DNA from: Phycisphaerae bacterium
GTDB taxonomy: Bacteria > Planctomycetota > Phycisphaerae > UBA1845 > Fen-1342
DNA: 64,000 bases
Assembly (NCBI GenBank): GCA_028279405.1
Contig: JANQNU010000015.1
Location: forward strand, 32,735 to 96,734
Direction of reading: 5' to 3'
This document shows positions 1-7,900 of this stretch, piece after piece (position 1 is the stretch's first letter; each line of letters starts with the position of its first letter). Under the pieces are notes generated by a model that saw nothing but the letters and a program-made list of their open reading frames with translations, did no database searches and was not told the DNA's origin. Position numbers and translations under genes: made by a program.

Positions 1-762
1 GCACAGCTCGATGCGCCCGTGCTGATGGCCTGTGGCGACGAAGACGCGATCGAAGACTTCAACCAGACCTGCGCCGTCGGCGCCATCGGTATGGTCAATT
101 ACGGGCCCTTCCAGGGGATCGTGCTGTACGATCCGGGTACCACGATGGACTCGGAGCAGTTGAGCTGGATCGAGCAAGTGCTCGAGCGCGGCTCGGCAGG
201 CGCTACGTTCATTCTTTCGCACGCGCCGGACCCTTCGCCGATCGTGGCTTGGAAACGAAAGGGCCGCCTGTCGGAGTTGCTCAGCGCGCGGCGCCAATCG
301 ATCGCATGGTTCACCGACTGGGACGCTTCCGCAACGGTTTTCGGCGAGGTCAACCTGTTGCGAACGTTGCCCGCGAGCGCCACGACGCGCAAGCAGGCGC
401 CCGGCGTTCCGCACTTCCGGGTCGTCGATATCAACGGTGATCGGATCGTACCGTTGCCGGTCGGCGCCACGGGTTCGATTCCGGTCGGCAAGCTGCGGCT
501 TGTCAGCCGGTCGCCCAACGACGGCACAAGTGAGAAAGTCGAGTTTACGTTCGTCAACACGCACGAGTTCCCGATCGCGGGCGCGTTGGTGACTGCCTAC
601 GTTCAGAAGCCAACCGGGGTCGCGGGTCAACTCGTACAGCCGCCGGCGTGCACCAATGCGCGCATGCGCCACGTCGCCGACTTCGGCACGTTCTGGCGTT
701 GCCAGGCACGTGCCGACTTGCCCGCCCGGGGGTCGGTGAGCGTTATATTCGCCGCCCCCTGA
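1..762 (+). CDS. Calcineurin-like metallophosphoesterase, C-terminal part (5' end outside window)
   Basis: The reading frame is open from base 1, so the gene begins upstream and the GTG at 19 is internal. About 253 residues are visible. The stretch PVLMACGDEDAI looks like the family's metal-binding block (usually GNHD, here GDED). QLSWIEQVLERGSAGATFILSHAP matches the later block in which a His follows a beta strand (ILSHAP). The last ~95 residues (from about KLRLVSRSP) look like a beta-sandwich accessory domain. Known of the family: di-metal phosphodiesterases or phosphatases. The substrate cannot be inferred. Because GNHD is altered and the N-terminal metal ligands are outside the window, activity is uncertain. 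No terminator was recognised downstream; a repeat-filled gap follows. Confidence 0.6.
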   Translation, partial: AQLDAPVLMACGDEDAIEDFNQTCAVGAIGMVNYGPFQGIVLYDPGTTMDSEQLSWIEQVLERGSAGATFILSHAPDPSPIVAWKRKGRLSELLSARRQSIAWFTDWDASATVFGEVNLLRTLPASATTRKQAPGVPHFRVVDINGDRIVPLPVGATGSIPVGKLRLVSRSPNDGTSEKVEFTFVNTHEFPIAGALVTAYVQKPTGVAGQLVQPPACTNARMRHVADFGTFWRCQARADLPARGSVSVIFAAP

Positions 763-1239
763 GTCAACGTGTTCACGCCGCCTGCCCCAACGAGAGCGGT
801 CCAGTAGCCAAAGGGTGGGGCGGGCGTCTCGCCCGCCTTCGATCTCGGGTGGCACTGGCGGCTTGTCCGGGCAGCAAGCTGCCAGGGTGAGGCAGGCGTC
901 TACGCCGCTTGCCCCGGCAAGAACGTCCATCAACATATTAGGGTGGGGCGGGCGTCTCGCCCGCCGTCAACGGAGTTGTTCGTCTCGCGCATCTTGAACC
1001 GCTCGCTTGCGCTCGCGGCTCGTGGTGATAGGGGTCGTCGATGCGAGCCCGGAGCGCAAGCGACGGGTCTTCCCCCGCGCCCAGATGGCGTTGGGCACCG
1101 ACGATGAACCAGGCTCTCGTCACAACGAGCCCCGAGCGCGAGCGAGGGGATAGCGTTGCGAACGACCGTGTAACACGATGTTTGATCGGCTCCGGGAAGA
1201 CCCGCTGCAGCGGCGCGGCGCCTGGCATATACTCGTGCG
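763..1239. repeat. Intergenic gap filled with dispersed palindromic repeats
   Basis: No convincing gene. Seen: two copies of GGGTGGGGCGGGCGTCTCGC (about 813-840 and 942-966), each containing the short inverted repeat GGCGGG..CCCGCC; a degraded copy of CACTGGCGGCTTGT (853-866); and three arms of the GAGCGCAAGCGA family. Those arms are 999-1022 (CCGCTCGCTTGCGCTCGC orientation) and the opposite orientation at 1044-1066 and 1126-1147. Arms 999-1022 and 1044-1066 can pair into a long hairpin. The same elements recur at 3.3, 11.9, 28.3, 32.6-33.3 and 57.7 kb. Short frames read across them (for example RARSASDG) are repeat artefacts. Confidence 0.75.
1228..1233 (+). promoter_or_regulatory. Candidate -10 box (TATACT) very close to the start codon
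   Basis: TATACT ends 6 bases before the ATG at 1240, placing the expected transcription start at or next to the start codon. No good -35 is visible and no Shine-Dalgarno precedes the ATG, so a leaderless mRNA is possible. The 10-mer TATACTCGTG recurs before the sirtuin start at 50786. Confidence 0.35.
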
Positions 1240-1704
1240 ATGCCGACCAGCTTGCCGACATCATTACCGACGTCGCTTCCCGCGGGGCTGTTAAGCGATC
1301 CGACGCTGCACGCTGCGGTGCTCATCCTCGGGTTGGTGGTGCTGCTTGTGGTCATCAGCCGGGTCGTTTCACGGTTGCGTGAACGGGCCTATCGCGCCAG
1401 ACGTCGCGGCCTGATGCGGCAACAAGAGCGAGAGTATGCGGAACAGATGCGCGAGTTGCAGACGCTGGCGGACCGCATCCTCGCGACCAGTTCGTCGGGG
1501 ACGATCGCCGGGTTCGAGATCCTGCGGCAGGTCGAGGCCGTGTTCACCGACGGACACCCGTCGCCGAAGGTTGCGGTTGATGCGTTGAAGGCGATGGCGG
1601 CGCGGAAGGGGGCCAACGCGCTGATCAACTTGCGTAGTGAGCGATTGGCGACCGGTAAATGCGTCGCAAGTGGTGACGCGGTGATCGTCAAGCAGCCCGA
1701 GTAG
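1240..1704 (+). CDS. Membrane-anchored YbjQ-like (heavy-metal-binding-domain type) protein
   Basis: 154 residues. Residues ~24-44 form one hydrophobic segment, followed by an Arg-rich, probably coiled segment (RLRERAYRARRRGLMRQQERE). From about residue 80 there is a compact domain with ILATSSSGTIAGFEILRQVEAVF, then AMAARKGANALINLRSE, then GDAVIV. This order (Thr/Ser strand, GxEI, GANAx2x4) matches the YbjQ/UPF0145 fold, a small pentamer-forming domain often labelled heavy-metal-binding. There is no Cys/His cluster to support actual metal binding, so function is unknown. The start has no Shine-Dalgarno but follows a TATACT box. Probably a stand-alone gene. Confidence 0.55.
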   Translation: MPTSLPTSLPTSLPAGLLSDPTLHAAVLILGLVVLLVVISRVVSRLRERAYRARRRGLMRQQEREYAEQMRELQTLADRILATSSSGTIAGFEILRQVEAVFTDGHPSPKVAVDALKAMAARKGANALINLRSERLATGKCVASGDAVIVKQPE

Positions 1705-1752
1705 ACGCTCGGATTGCAAATGGGCCGAGGCACTTGCACCGGGGGGCCGAAC

Positions 1753-2271
1753 GTGACGAAGCACAAGCCAGATTCGTCGGCAACGGTCGTCATGCGGGTT
1801 GTCGCTGGCGCGCTGCTCTTGGCCGGCGGAATGCTCGTGTGGCCGTGCGGGCGGGCAATGTTCGGCGGCACCACCAGCACACAGGACGTCACACCAGAGC
1901 AAATGTTGATCGGCGGCAGGTTGATGAGAGTGTCTTTTCCGCCGAGTTGTCGTCCGCTCGGTTTTCTACACGAGTCGTGGCTTGACGAGTATGTCGCACT
2001 GAAGATCGAGATCGACGCGAGTGAGTATCCGACTTTCATCGCGTCGTCGCCGTTCTCCGGAATAGCCCTCGATCGGGAACGCCTGTGGATCAACTCTGTG
2101 TCGTCGGATTGGTGGGATCCGGATCAACTGGAACCGTACGGCAACGTACCCGGCCAGTCGGCCTTTCGATCCGGTGCGGCGAGCGTCGGCCCCGGCGAGT
2201 ATCTGAAAATCGTGGTCGATCAGCGCGACGAGCGCAAGTACATCATCTACCTCGAATACCTGAAACCGTGA
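1753..2271 (+). CDS. Unknown exported or membrane-anchored protein, tandem paralogue 1
   Basis: About 172 residues from GTG 1753, chosen because GGGGGG lies just upstream; ATG 1720 and ATG 1792 are alternatives. MRVVAGALLLAGGMLVWPCGRA is a signal peptide or TM anchor. The rest is a soluble domain beginning TSTQDVTPEQM and including a WWDPDQLEP segment. It resembles the next gene: both have a DVTP segment after the signal, an ASPF segment near the middle and a W..x..(L/I)EPG(E) segment near the end. I do not recognise the family. The gap to the next gene is 65 bases, so the two are probably co-transcribed. Confidence 0.55.
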   Translation: MTKHKPDSSATVVMRVVAGALLLAGGMLVWPCGRAMFGGTTSTQDVTPEQMLIGGRLMRVSFPPSCRPLGFLHESWLDEYVALKIEIDASEYPTFIASSPFSGIALDRERLWINSVSSDWWDPDQLEPYGNVPGQSAFRSGAASVGPGEYLKIVVDQRDERKYIIYLEYLKP

Positions 2272-2336
2272 TTCGATCCAGCATCTTCAGTCCGATGTGG
2301 CGCGAACCGCGCCAGTCGGAAGGCGTATGACGGACG

Positions 2337-2843
2337 ATGCTGTGCTTCACACACCGAGAGAAGTGGCTCGCGGTTCTGATCTTGGCGTCCGCCGGCGTTA
2401 TTGCAGGCATGGGTTGGCGTGCTACTCAGCGACTCGCCTTGGATCTGTGTCTCCCTGGAGCAAACGTTCTAACGGAGGATGTGACGCCCCGACACGTCCG
2501 ACTGTGTGCCCACCTCCTGAACACTCGCTTCCCGGATACGATTCGCCCGGCTGGTGTCCAGATCGAGATTCGTGTCGGCGAGATGCACGTCCGGTTCCGG
2601 TTCGATGTGCCGGTCAAGGATCTGCCAGCGATGCTGGACGCGTCACCGTTTGCGAACGCGGCCTTTCAGCAGCAGGGAGACTGCTTTGTCGGCGGCGGGC
2701 CCGGGTGGTGGGAGGCCCAGGGAATCGAGCCGGGTGAATTTGAAGCGGCGATCATCGCAACGCCCGGTGGACAAATGGCCATCTTCATCGATCGACGCAG
2801 TCCCGCCTTCTCGACCGTGTATATTGAGAGATTGGATTTGTAG
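2337..2843 (+). CDS. Unknown exported or membrane-anchored protein, tandem paralogue 2
   Basis: 168 residues. The N-terminus has a hydrophobic stretch at residues ~10-26 (LAVLILASAGVIAGMGW), a signal anchor or signal peptide. Then come LTEDVTPRHVRL, a strand-rich middle, DASPFANAAF, and GWWEAQGIEPGEFEAAI. DVTP, ASPF and the W..x..EPG segment occur in the same order in the preceding gene, suggesting duplication followed by strong divergence. No catalytic motif is visible. The Shine-Dalgarno is weak (GGAAGG is rather far upstream), so the exact start is uncertain. The acetyltransferase gene starts 23 bases after the stop. Confidence 0.55.
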   Translation: MLCFTHREKWLAVLILASAGVIAGMGWRATQRLALDLCLPGANVLTEDVTPRHVRLCAHLLNTRFPDTIRPAGVQIEIRVGEMHVRFRFDVPVKDLPAMLDASPFANAAFQQQGDCFVGGGPGWWEAQGIEPGEFEAAIIATPGGQMAIFIDRRSPAFSTVYIERLDL

Positions 2844-2866
2844 GCATCGAGTGCGAGGATGCGGAT

Positions 2867-3304
2867 ATGACCATACGCGAGGTTGAAGCACGGGATCGTG
2901 AGGAATGGCTGCGCCTGCGCCTGGCGATCTGGCCCGAGGATAGCGCCGCCGCCCATCTCGAGCAGATGGACGATGTCGATGGCGATGAGACCCAGATTGC
3001 ACTGGTGATCGAGCGGCCGGACGGAAGACTCGGGGGATTCGTCGAGGCATCGACGCACCCGCGAGCGCTGGGCTGCGAAACGCACGACGTCGCGTACGTC
3101 GAGGGCTGGTACGTCGATGATGACCTGCGTCGGCAGGGACTTGGTAGCCGGCTAATGAGGGAAACGGAAGAGTGGGCGCGACGACGTGGCGCGCGAGAGA
3201 TCGCGTCCGACACGCAGATCGAGAACGACATCAGTCTCCAGGGACACTTGCGTCTGGGCTATAAGGACGTCGGTCGACTGATCCACTTCGCGAAGAAGCT
3301 CTGA
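2867..3304 (+). CDS. GNAT acetyltransferase of the aminoglycoside 6'-N-acetyltransferase (AAC(6')) type
   Basis: 145 residues, the usual length of AAC(6')-I enzymes. Layout: IREVEARDREEWLRLRLAIWPED at the N-terminus (the LR..LWP block of AAC(6')-Iaa/Iy-like proteins), then GGFVEAS, YVEGWYVDDDLRRQGLG (acetyl-CoA loop, RxxGxG/A), GAREIASDTQIENDISLQGH and LRLGYKDVGRLIHFAKKL. The ASDT..EN..S...H..LG(F/Y) run is characteristic of this subfamily. Known: these enzymes acetylate the 6'-amine of aminoglycosides with acetyl-CoA, but many chromosomal members have another physiological substrate. Resistance is therefore not shown by the sequence. GAGGA lies a few bases upstream of the ATG. Confidence 0.8.
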   Translation: MTIREVEARDREEWLRLRLAIWPEDSAAAHLEQMDDVDGDETQIALVIERPDGRLGGFVEASTHPRALGCETHDVAYVEGWYVDDDLRRQGLGSRLMRETEEWARRRGAREIASDTQIENDISLQGHLRLGYKDVGRLIHFAKKL

Positions 3305-3689
3305 ACCCCATGTAGGGTGCGGGACGTTCGCGGCCCGCGATGGGACCGCTTGCTTGCGCTCGCGGCTCGCACAGGCGCTCCCTGGCCACACAACGAGCCC
3401 CGAGGGCGAGCGAGGTCTCTCCCCCCACTCCAAGATGGCGTGGACGCCGGCTTGGTGCCCCAGGGTTTTACCCTGGGGGACACATTAACGTTACCGCGAG
3501 AACACGTCCCCCACCCTTAGAAGGGTGGGGGGACAGCGCGGCCAGCGAGCGGTCAATGTGCGCGAGACGCCGAGATGGCCCACTTACCAGCCGCTCGATG
3601 ATGGGCGACGGTAGGCGCGGATCAACGTATAATGGCGGCATCGAGCGCGGGCGCGTTCGTCGAATCGTCGTTCGCAAAGGAGTGGATGC
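3305..3689. repeat. Intergenic gap with repeat arms and perfect hairpins; candidate -10 before the next gene
   Basis: No gene seen. It opens with GTAGGGTGCGGGACG, a phrase similar to one near 62.93 kb. A GAGCGCAAGCGA-family inverted pair lies at 3346-3369 and 3394-3415. Two hairpins follow: GGTGCCCCAGGG/CCCTGGGGGAC around 3454-3482, and GTCCCCCACCCTT (3506-3518) pairing with AAGGGTGGGGGGAC (3521-3534). The second recurs almost unchanged at 11891-11913. TATAAT at 3628-3633 could be the -10 box for the gene at 3690, but I see no matching -35. Confidence 0.65.
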
Positions 3690-4286
3690 GTGGCGCAGGA
3701 ATGGAAGCTACCGCGGCCCGGCGTGCAGTGCCGACAGTGCGCGCGAGAGTTCACGCATGAGGAGGCGTTCACCGCGGTCATCGTCGAAGCACCGGAAGGC
3801 TTCGAACGCTGCGACTTCTGTACGGATTGCGGCGTGCCCGAGGCAGTAACTCCCATCGGACACTGGATCGCGAAGCGCCCCGCGCCGGTCGTGAAGAAAG
3901 CGCAGCCGTTCGATCGCGACGCGATCCTCGGGTTCTTTCGTACGCTCGGCGACGTCGCGGAACCCGAGAAGCGTCAGTTTCGGTTCGTCCTGGCGCTTCT
4001 GCTCTGGCGGAAGAAGGTGTTGCGGTTCGACAGCGCCGATGAGCGCGACGGCGACGAGGTCTGGGTGTTCGTCGAGCCCGGTTCCAGTGGGCGGCACGCG
4101 GTTCCCAAGCCGGAGTTGGACGAGGATCAAGTCGAGCGCCTGAGCGCGCAGCTGGAGGACCTGCTCGCGCACGGCGAGGTTGCCGACAATGTCGACGAGG
4201 CAAGTGCGCCTGGCAGTGTCAGCGATGCGGTTGTGTCATCGACGATCGCGAATGGGGACACGACGGCGACGGAGGAGCGGGAATGA
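3690..4286 (+). CDS. Conserved-looking protein with an N-terminal CxxC...CxxC zinc-binding motif
   Basis: 198 residues. The GTG start is well supported: AAAGGAG ends 7 bases upstream. Residues ~13-48 contain CRQC and, about 27 residues later, CDFCTDC, a probable zinc ribbon. Next is a helical segment with FDRDAILGFFRTLGD and EKRQFRFVLALLLWRKKVLRF, then an acidic, low-complexity tail. I recall similar proteins in planctomycetes without an assigned role; they look like small cytosolic metal-binding proteins. Its stop overlaps the RidA-like start (ATGA), implying translational coupling. Confidence 0.65.
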   Translation: MAQEWKLPRPGVQCRQCAREFTHEEAFTAVIVEAPEGFERCDFCTDCGVPEAVTPIGHWIAKRPAPVVKKAQPFDRDAILGFFRTLGDVAEPEKRQFRFVLALLLWRKKVLRFDSADERDGDEVWVFVEPGSSGRHAVPKPELDEDQVERLSAQLEDLLAHGEVADNVDEASAPGSVSDAVVSSTIANGDTTATEERE

Positions 4287-4711
4287 GTACGCGGATCGAC
4301 AGTGAGCGTGCGCCGGAGCCGGTGGGGGCGTACCCGCACGCGCGGCGGGTGGGGGACCTGCTCTTCCTGTCGGGGCTGGGCCCGCGTCAGCGCGGCGCCA
4401 GCGCGATTCCCGGGGTGACGCTCGATGCCGGTGGTCGGATCGTCGATTACGACATCGCGGCCCAGTGTCGTTCGGTGTTCGACAACGTTCGACTGGTCCT
4501 GGAGGAGGCCGGGGCATCGTGGAGTGACATCATCGACGTCACGGTGTTTCTGACCAACATGAAGGATGACTTCGCGACGTACAACGAGTTGTATGCGGAG
4601 TACTTTGCCGGACCGGGCAAACCCAACCCGACACGGACGACGCTGGAGATCAATTGCCTGCCGACGCCGATCGCGATCGAATTGAAGGTGATCGCGGCAA
4701 TTGGGGCCTGA
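4283..4711 (+). CDS. RidA/YjgF-family protein, 2-aminomuconate deaminase-like
   Basis: 142 residues. The start overlaps the preceding stop (ATGA), and GGAGGAGCGGGA precedes it. The fold signature is complete: VGAYPHARRVGDLLFLSGLG near the N-terminus, GVTLDAGGRIVDYDIAAQ, VFDNVRLVLEEAGASWSDI, VTVFLTNMKDDFATYN, and PTRTTLEINCLPTPIAIELKVIA at the C-terminus. VGAYPHARR plus the long GVTLDAxGRIVDYDI insert is typical of the 2-aminomuconate deaminase branch rather than classic RidA, which has the Arg in a PxRxA/TV context. Family knowledge: hydrolytic deamination of 2-aminomuconate in kynurenine or nitroaromatic degradation, or general enamine/imine deamination. No other gene of those pathways is nearby, so the substrate is open. 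Confidence 0.8.
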   Translation: MSTRIDSERAPEPVGAYPHARRVGDLLFLSGLGPRQRGASAIPGVTLDAGGRIVDYDIAAQCRSVFDNVRLVLEEAGASWSDIIDVTVFLTNMKDDFATYNELYAEYFAGPGKPNPTRTTLEINCLPTPIAIELKVIAAIGA

Positions 4712-4759
4712 GCGGGCGGTGTTCGAGCTGACGAACGGTCCGATTTAGCGAAAATCGTA

Positions 4760-4788
4760 TTGAAACCGATTCGCGGGGTCGTTAATAA
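4760..4788 (+). promoter_or_regulatory. Candidate sigma70-type promoter for the giant RTX-like protein
   Basis: TTGAAA at 4760-4765 and TAATAA at 4783-4788 (part of an AT-rich TTAATAAT run) are 17 bases apart. This is a near-canonical housekeeping promoter in an otherwise GC-rich region. It would give a leader of about 150 bases before ATG 4945. Confidence 0.5.
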
Positions 4789-4944
4789 TGCCTTTACAGC
4801 GGCATGGAATGTTCCATGTTCGAGCGAGTGAAGGGCGTTATTCACCGCACATCTTTGCGCTCTTCGTAATCCTGTACTTCTTCTCCGACCGGGAAGAGGG
4901 GTTTCCCGCACACCCTCGTCCACAGAAGGCAAGGAGCGCGCGCA

Positions 4945-7900
4945 ATGTCACATCTTTCGATCCGGGTACGAAGATGGTCTATCTTGATTTTCGGGGCGAC
5001 GTTCGGGATGGCGCCGGTGATGTGTACACCGATGCCGGGGAACGTTGCCGAGAACGCTGACGACACGTCGGAGCGCTCGAGCGCACCGGTCAACCCTACG
5101 TACAAGCCTCGCGGCGCCACGGATGACGGGGCGCAGGCAAGCAACGATGTTTCACGTGAAACGGCGTTGTTGGATGTTGCGGATGATCCGGGTGCTGCGG
5201 GCACATTGAACGGAATTGACGCCGGCGCGGGTTGTGCGATCGGCAGCGGCAGCGCGGTGTCTGCGGGATTCGAGCGGGGGATGAGCGTTCGCGAGCGGTT
5301 TGAGTACATCCACGCGCAGATCGAGCCTGGTATTGAGACGGGCGTCAGCGCTTTCATCGACGCCAACGACATCCTGCAGGTCAGCGGTACTGCGGGCAGC
5401 GACAGTATCGGACTGCGACTGCAGGCGGGGAACCCGTCGATCATTGAGGTGCGGGTGCCGTTCACGGGGACGGGGTCGGTGACGCCGTTCTTTGTGAGCG
5501 ACATTGTCGCGATCAACGTGAACACGGGGCTGGGCGCGGACTTCGTGGTGCTGGACGACTCGCAAGGCGAGGTCGGGACGCTGGTGCCGACCACGATCGA
5601 TACCGGCGGTGAGCTGGACGTCGTGGTCGGTCGGACGGGGTCGCTGACGGTGGACGACGTGCTGGATCTGCTCGACATCGCGCAGACGGCCGGCGATCTT
5701 GCTGACGATGCGAACGCGATTCACCTGCTCGCGGGCTCGATCCAGGTGACGACCGGCGGCGGTAACCTGATCGACAACGCGGCGTTGCTGGTGGACCAGG
5801 CGCGGACTTCGTTCGTGGAGCCGGGGGCGAACTACATCAGCGACGTGAATGATCAGTTGATCCAAATCGGTGCCCAGCGGGTAATCGACATTCGCGACCA
5901 ACTCATCGCGGCGGCGACCGATCTGACCCAGGACGCGCACTTCGATCTGTCCGAACCGGGGCAGCAGTTGATGAATGATGCGGAGAATCAACTGATGGCC
6001 GACGCCCAGGCGCTCGCGGACGACGCGCAAAACAACCTCGAAGCGTCAGCCACCCTGCTGATCGATCGCGCTTCGCAGGAGTTTGCGGACACCGAAGCGA
6101 TGATGTTCATGCAGACGGTCGAGGATCTGACGAACCAGATCGTGGCGCTGGCGGACATGTGTCCGGACGAGCCGGACGAGCCGCCGAAGGCGATCCTGTT
6201 CTGCCCCGAGCCCACGGCGCAGGAGCTGGTGGATTGCCTCGAAACCGAGATCAAACGCTTCGCTTGTCTCGCGGAACTCTGCGAGTTCGAAGCGGACGGT
6301 GTCGCGAACCTCGGCGATGACGTGGTTGCCGACGGGGAGGCGCTGGACGCACTCGGCGGGGACATCATTCTACACGGCGACAGCATGGTCGCCGACGCCG
6401 AGGCGTTCGTGATCACCGCGAACAACCTGCTCGCAATGTCGGAACTGTTCGTTGCCCAACTCGAAATGGAGCTGGGCAGTACCGCCGATGCCTTCGATAC
6501 GCGGGCCGACACCGACTTCATCGGACCCGGTGCCGCGCTCGAGACGCAGGCGGCCACCGACGTGGTGGCACTGGCGTCGACGCTCGAGGCCGACGCGAGT
6601 CAATTGGAACAGGATGCCGAGCAGATCGTGCAGATGATCTCCGCGATCCTCAGCGACCCGATCGTGGTCGGTGGTGGCGGCGCATGTGCCGGAATTATCA
6701 CCACGAACACGATCATCGGTGGCAGCGGTGCGGACGTTTTGCTCGGAACGACGGCAAACGACCGCATCGAGGGTCAGGACGGGCTCGACCTGCTGATCGG
6801 TGCGCCCGGCGACGACATCCTCATCGGCGGCCCCGGTGTCGACATCATCTTCGGCGGCCCGGGAACCAACGACATTCAGGGCGGCGACGCGCTCGATATC
6901 CTCATCGGCGGCAATGACGTCGACTGCATCGCCGGCGAGGCCGGTCTCGACCTGCTGTTCGGTCGCGAAGGCGACGACGAACTCGACGGTGGGCTCGATA
7001 TCGACCTGCTGATCGCCGGTCCAGGCGACGATACCGGAGACGGCAACGACGGCATTGACGTGATCTTTGGCGGACCAGGCAACGACGACATGCGCGGCGG
7101 AAACTGCATCGACGTCGTCTTCGGCGGTGACGGCGACGATACCGTCGTCGGTAACGCAGGCCAGTTGTTGTCGATCGGCACTGTCTCGCTCGACCTCGGC
7201 GACGTGCTCTTCGGCGGCATCGGCGATGACGACATGTTCGGCGACGAAGACGACGGTACCGGGGACGGTATCGATGTCATGTTCGGACAGGACGGCATGG
7301 ACGAGATGTTCGGCGGCAACGGCGGCGACTTCACCGCCGGCAGCTTTACGCTCAAGATCGGCAACGTCATGTTCGGCGGCGCCGGCAACGATACCATCGA
7401 CAGCCGCGACGGAATCTGCGTCCTCTTCGGCGGAACCGAAGACGATACGATCACCGCCGGCATCGGTGACACCATCTCGTTCTCGAGCGGCAGCTTCATG
7501 CTCGAGTTCGGCGACATCATCTTCGGCAACCCCGGCAACGACACCATCAATGGCGACGATCCCGGCGGTACCGAACGCGATATCGACCTGATCTTTGCCG
7601 GCACCGGCGACGACGTCGTCAATGCCTTCGACGGTGGCAACATCACCATCGGCTCCTTCCAGCTCATGCTCGGCAACCTGGTCTTCGGCCGCGACGGTGA
7701 CGACAACATTACCGCTGAGGACGGTATCGATCTGATCTTCGGCGGCAACGACAACGATACCATCCAGGCCGGCGACGGCGCGATCATCACCGTCAGCAGC
7801 GGGAGCTTCATGATCAACTTCGGGGACCTGCTCTTCGGCGGGACCGGCAACGACGTTATCCACGGTGACGCACCGGCCGACCCCGGCGACGGCATGGACG

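Noticed and set aside
471..484. GGGTTCGATTCC, which looks like a tRNA T-arm
   Set aside because: It lies within the metallophosphoesterase frame and no acceptor or anticodon stem can be formed around it.
1041..1382. Short frames with RARSASDG/ARGSHR-type peptides in several gaps
   Set aside because: They are translations of the dispersed GAGCGCAAGCGA repeats, recur in all repeat-bearing gaps in varied frames, and have no start signals.
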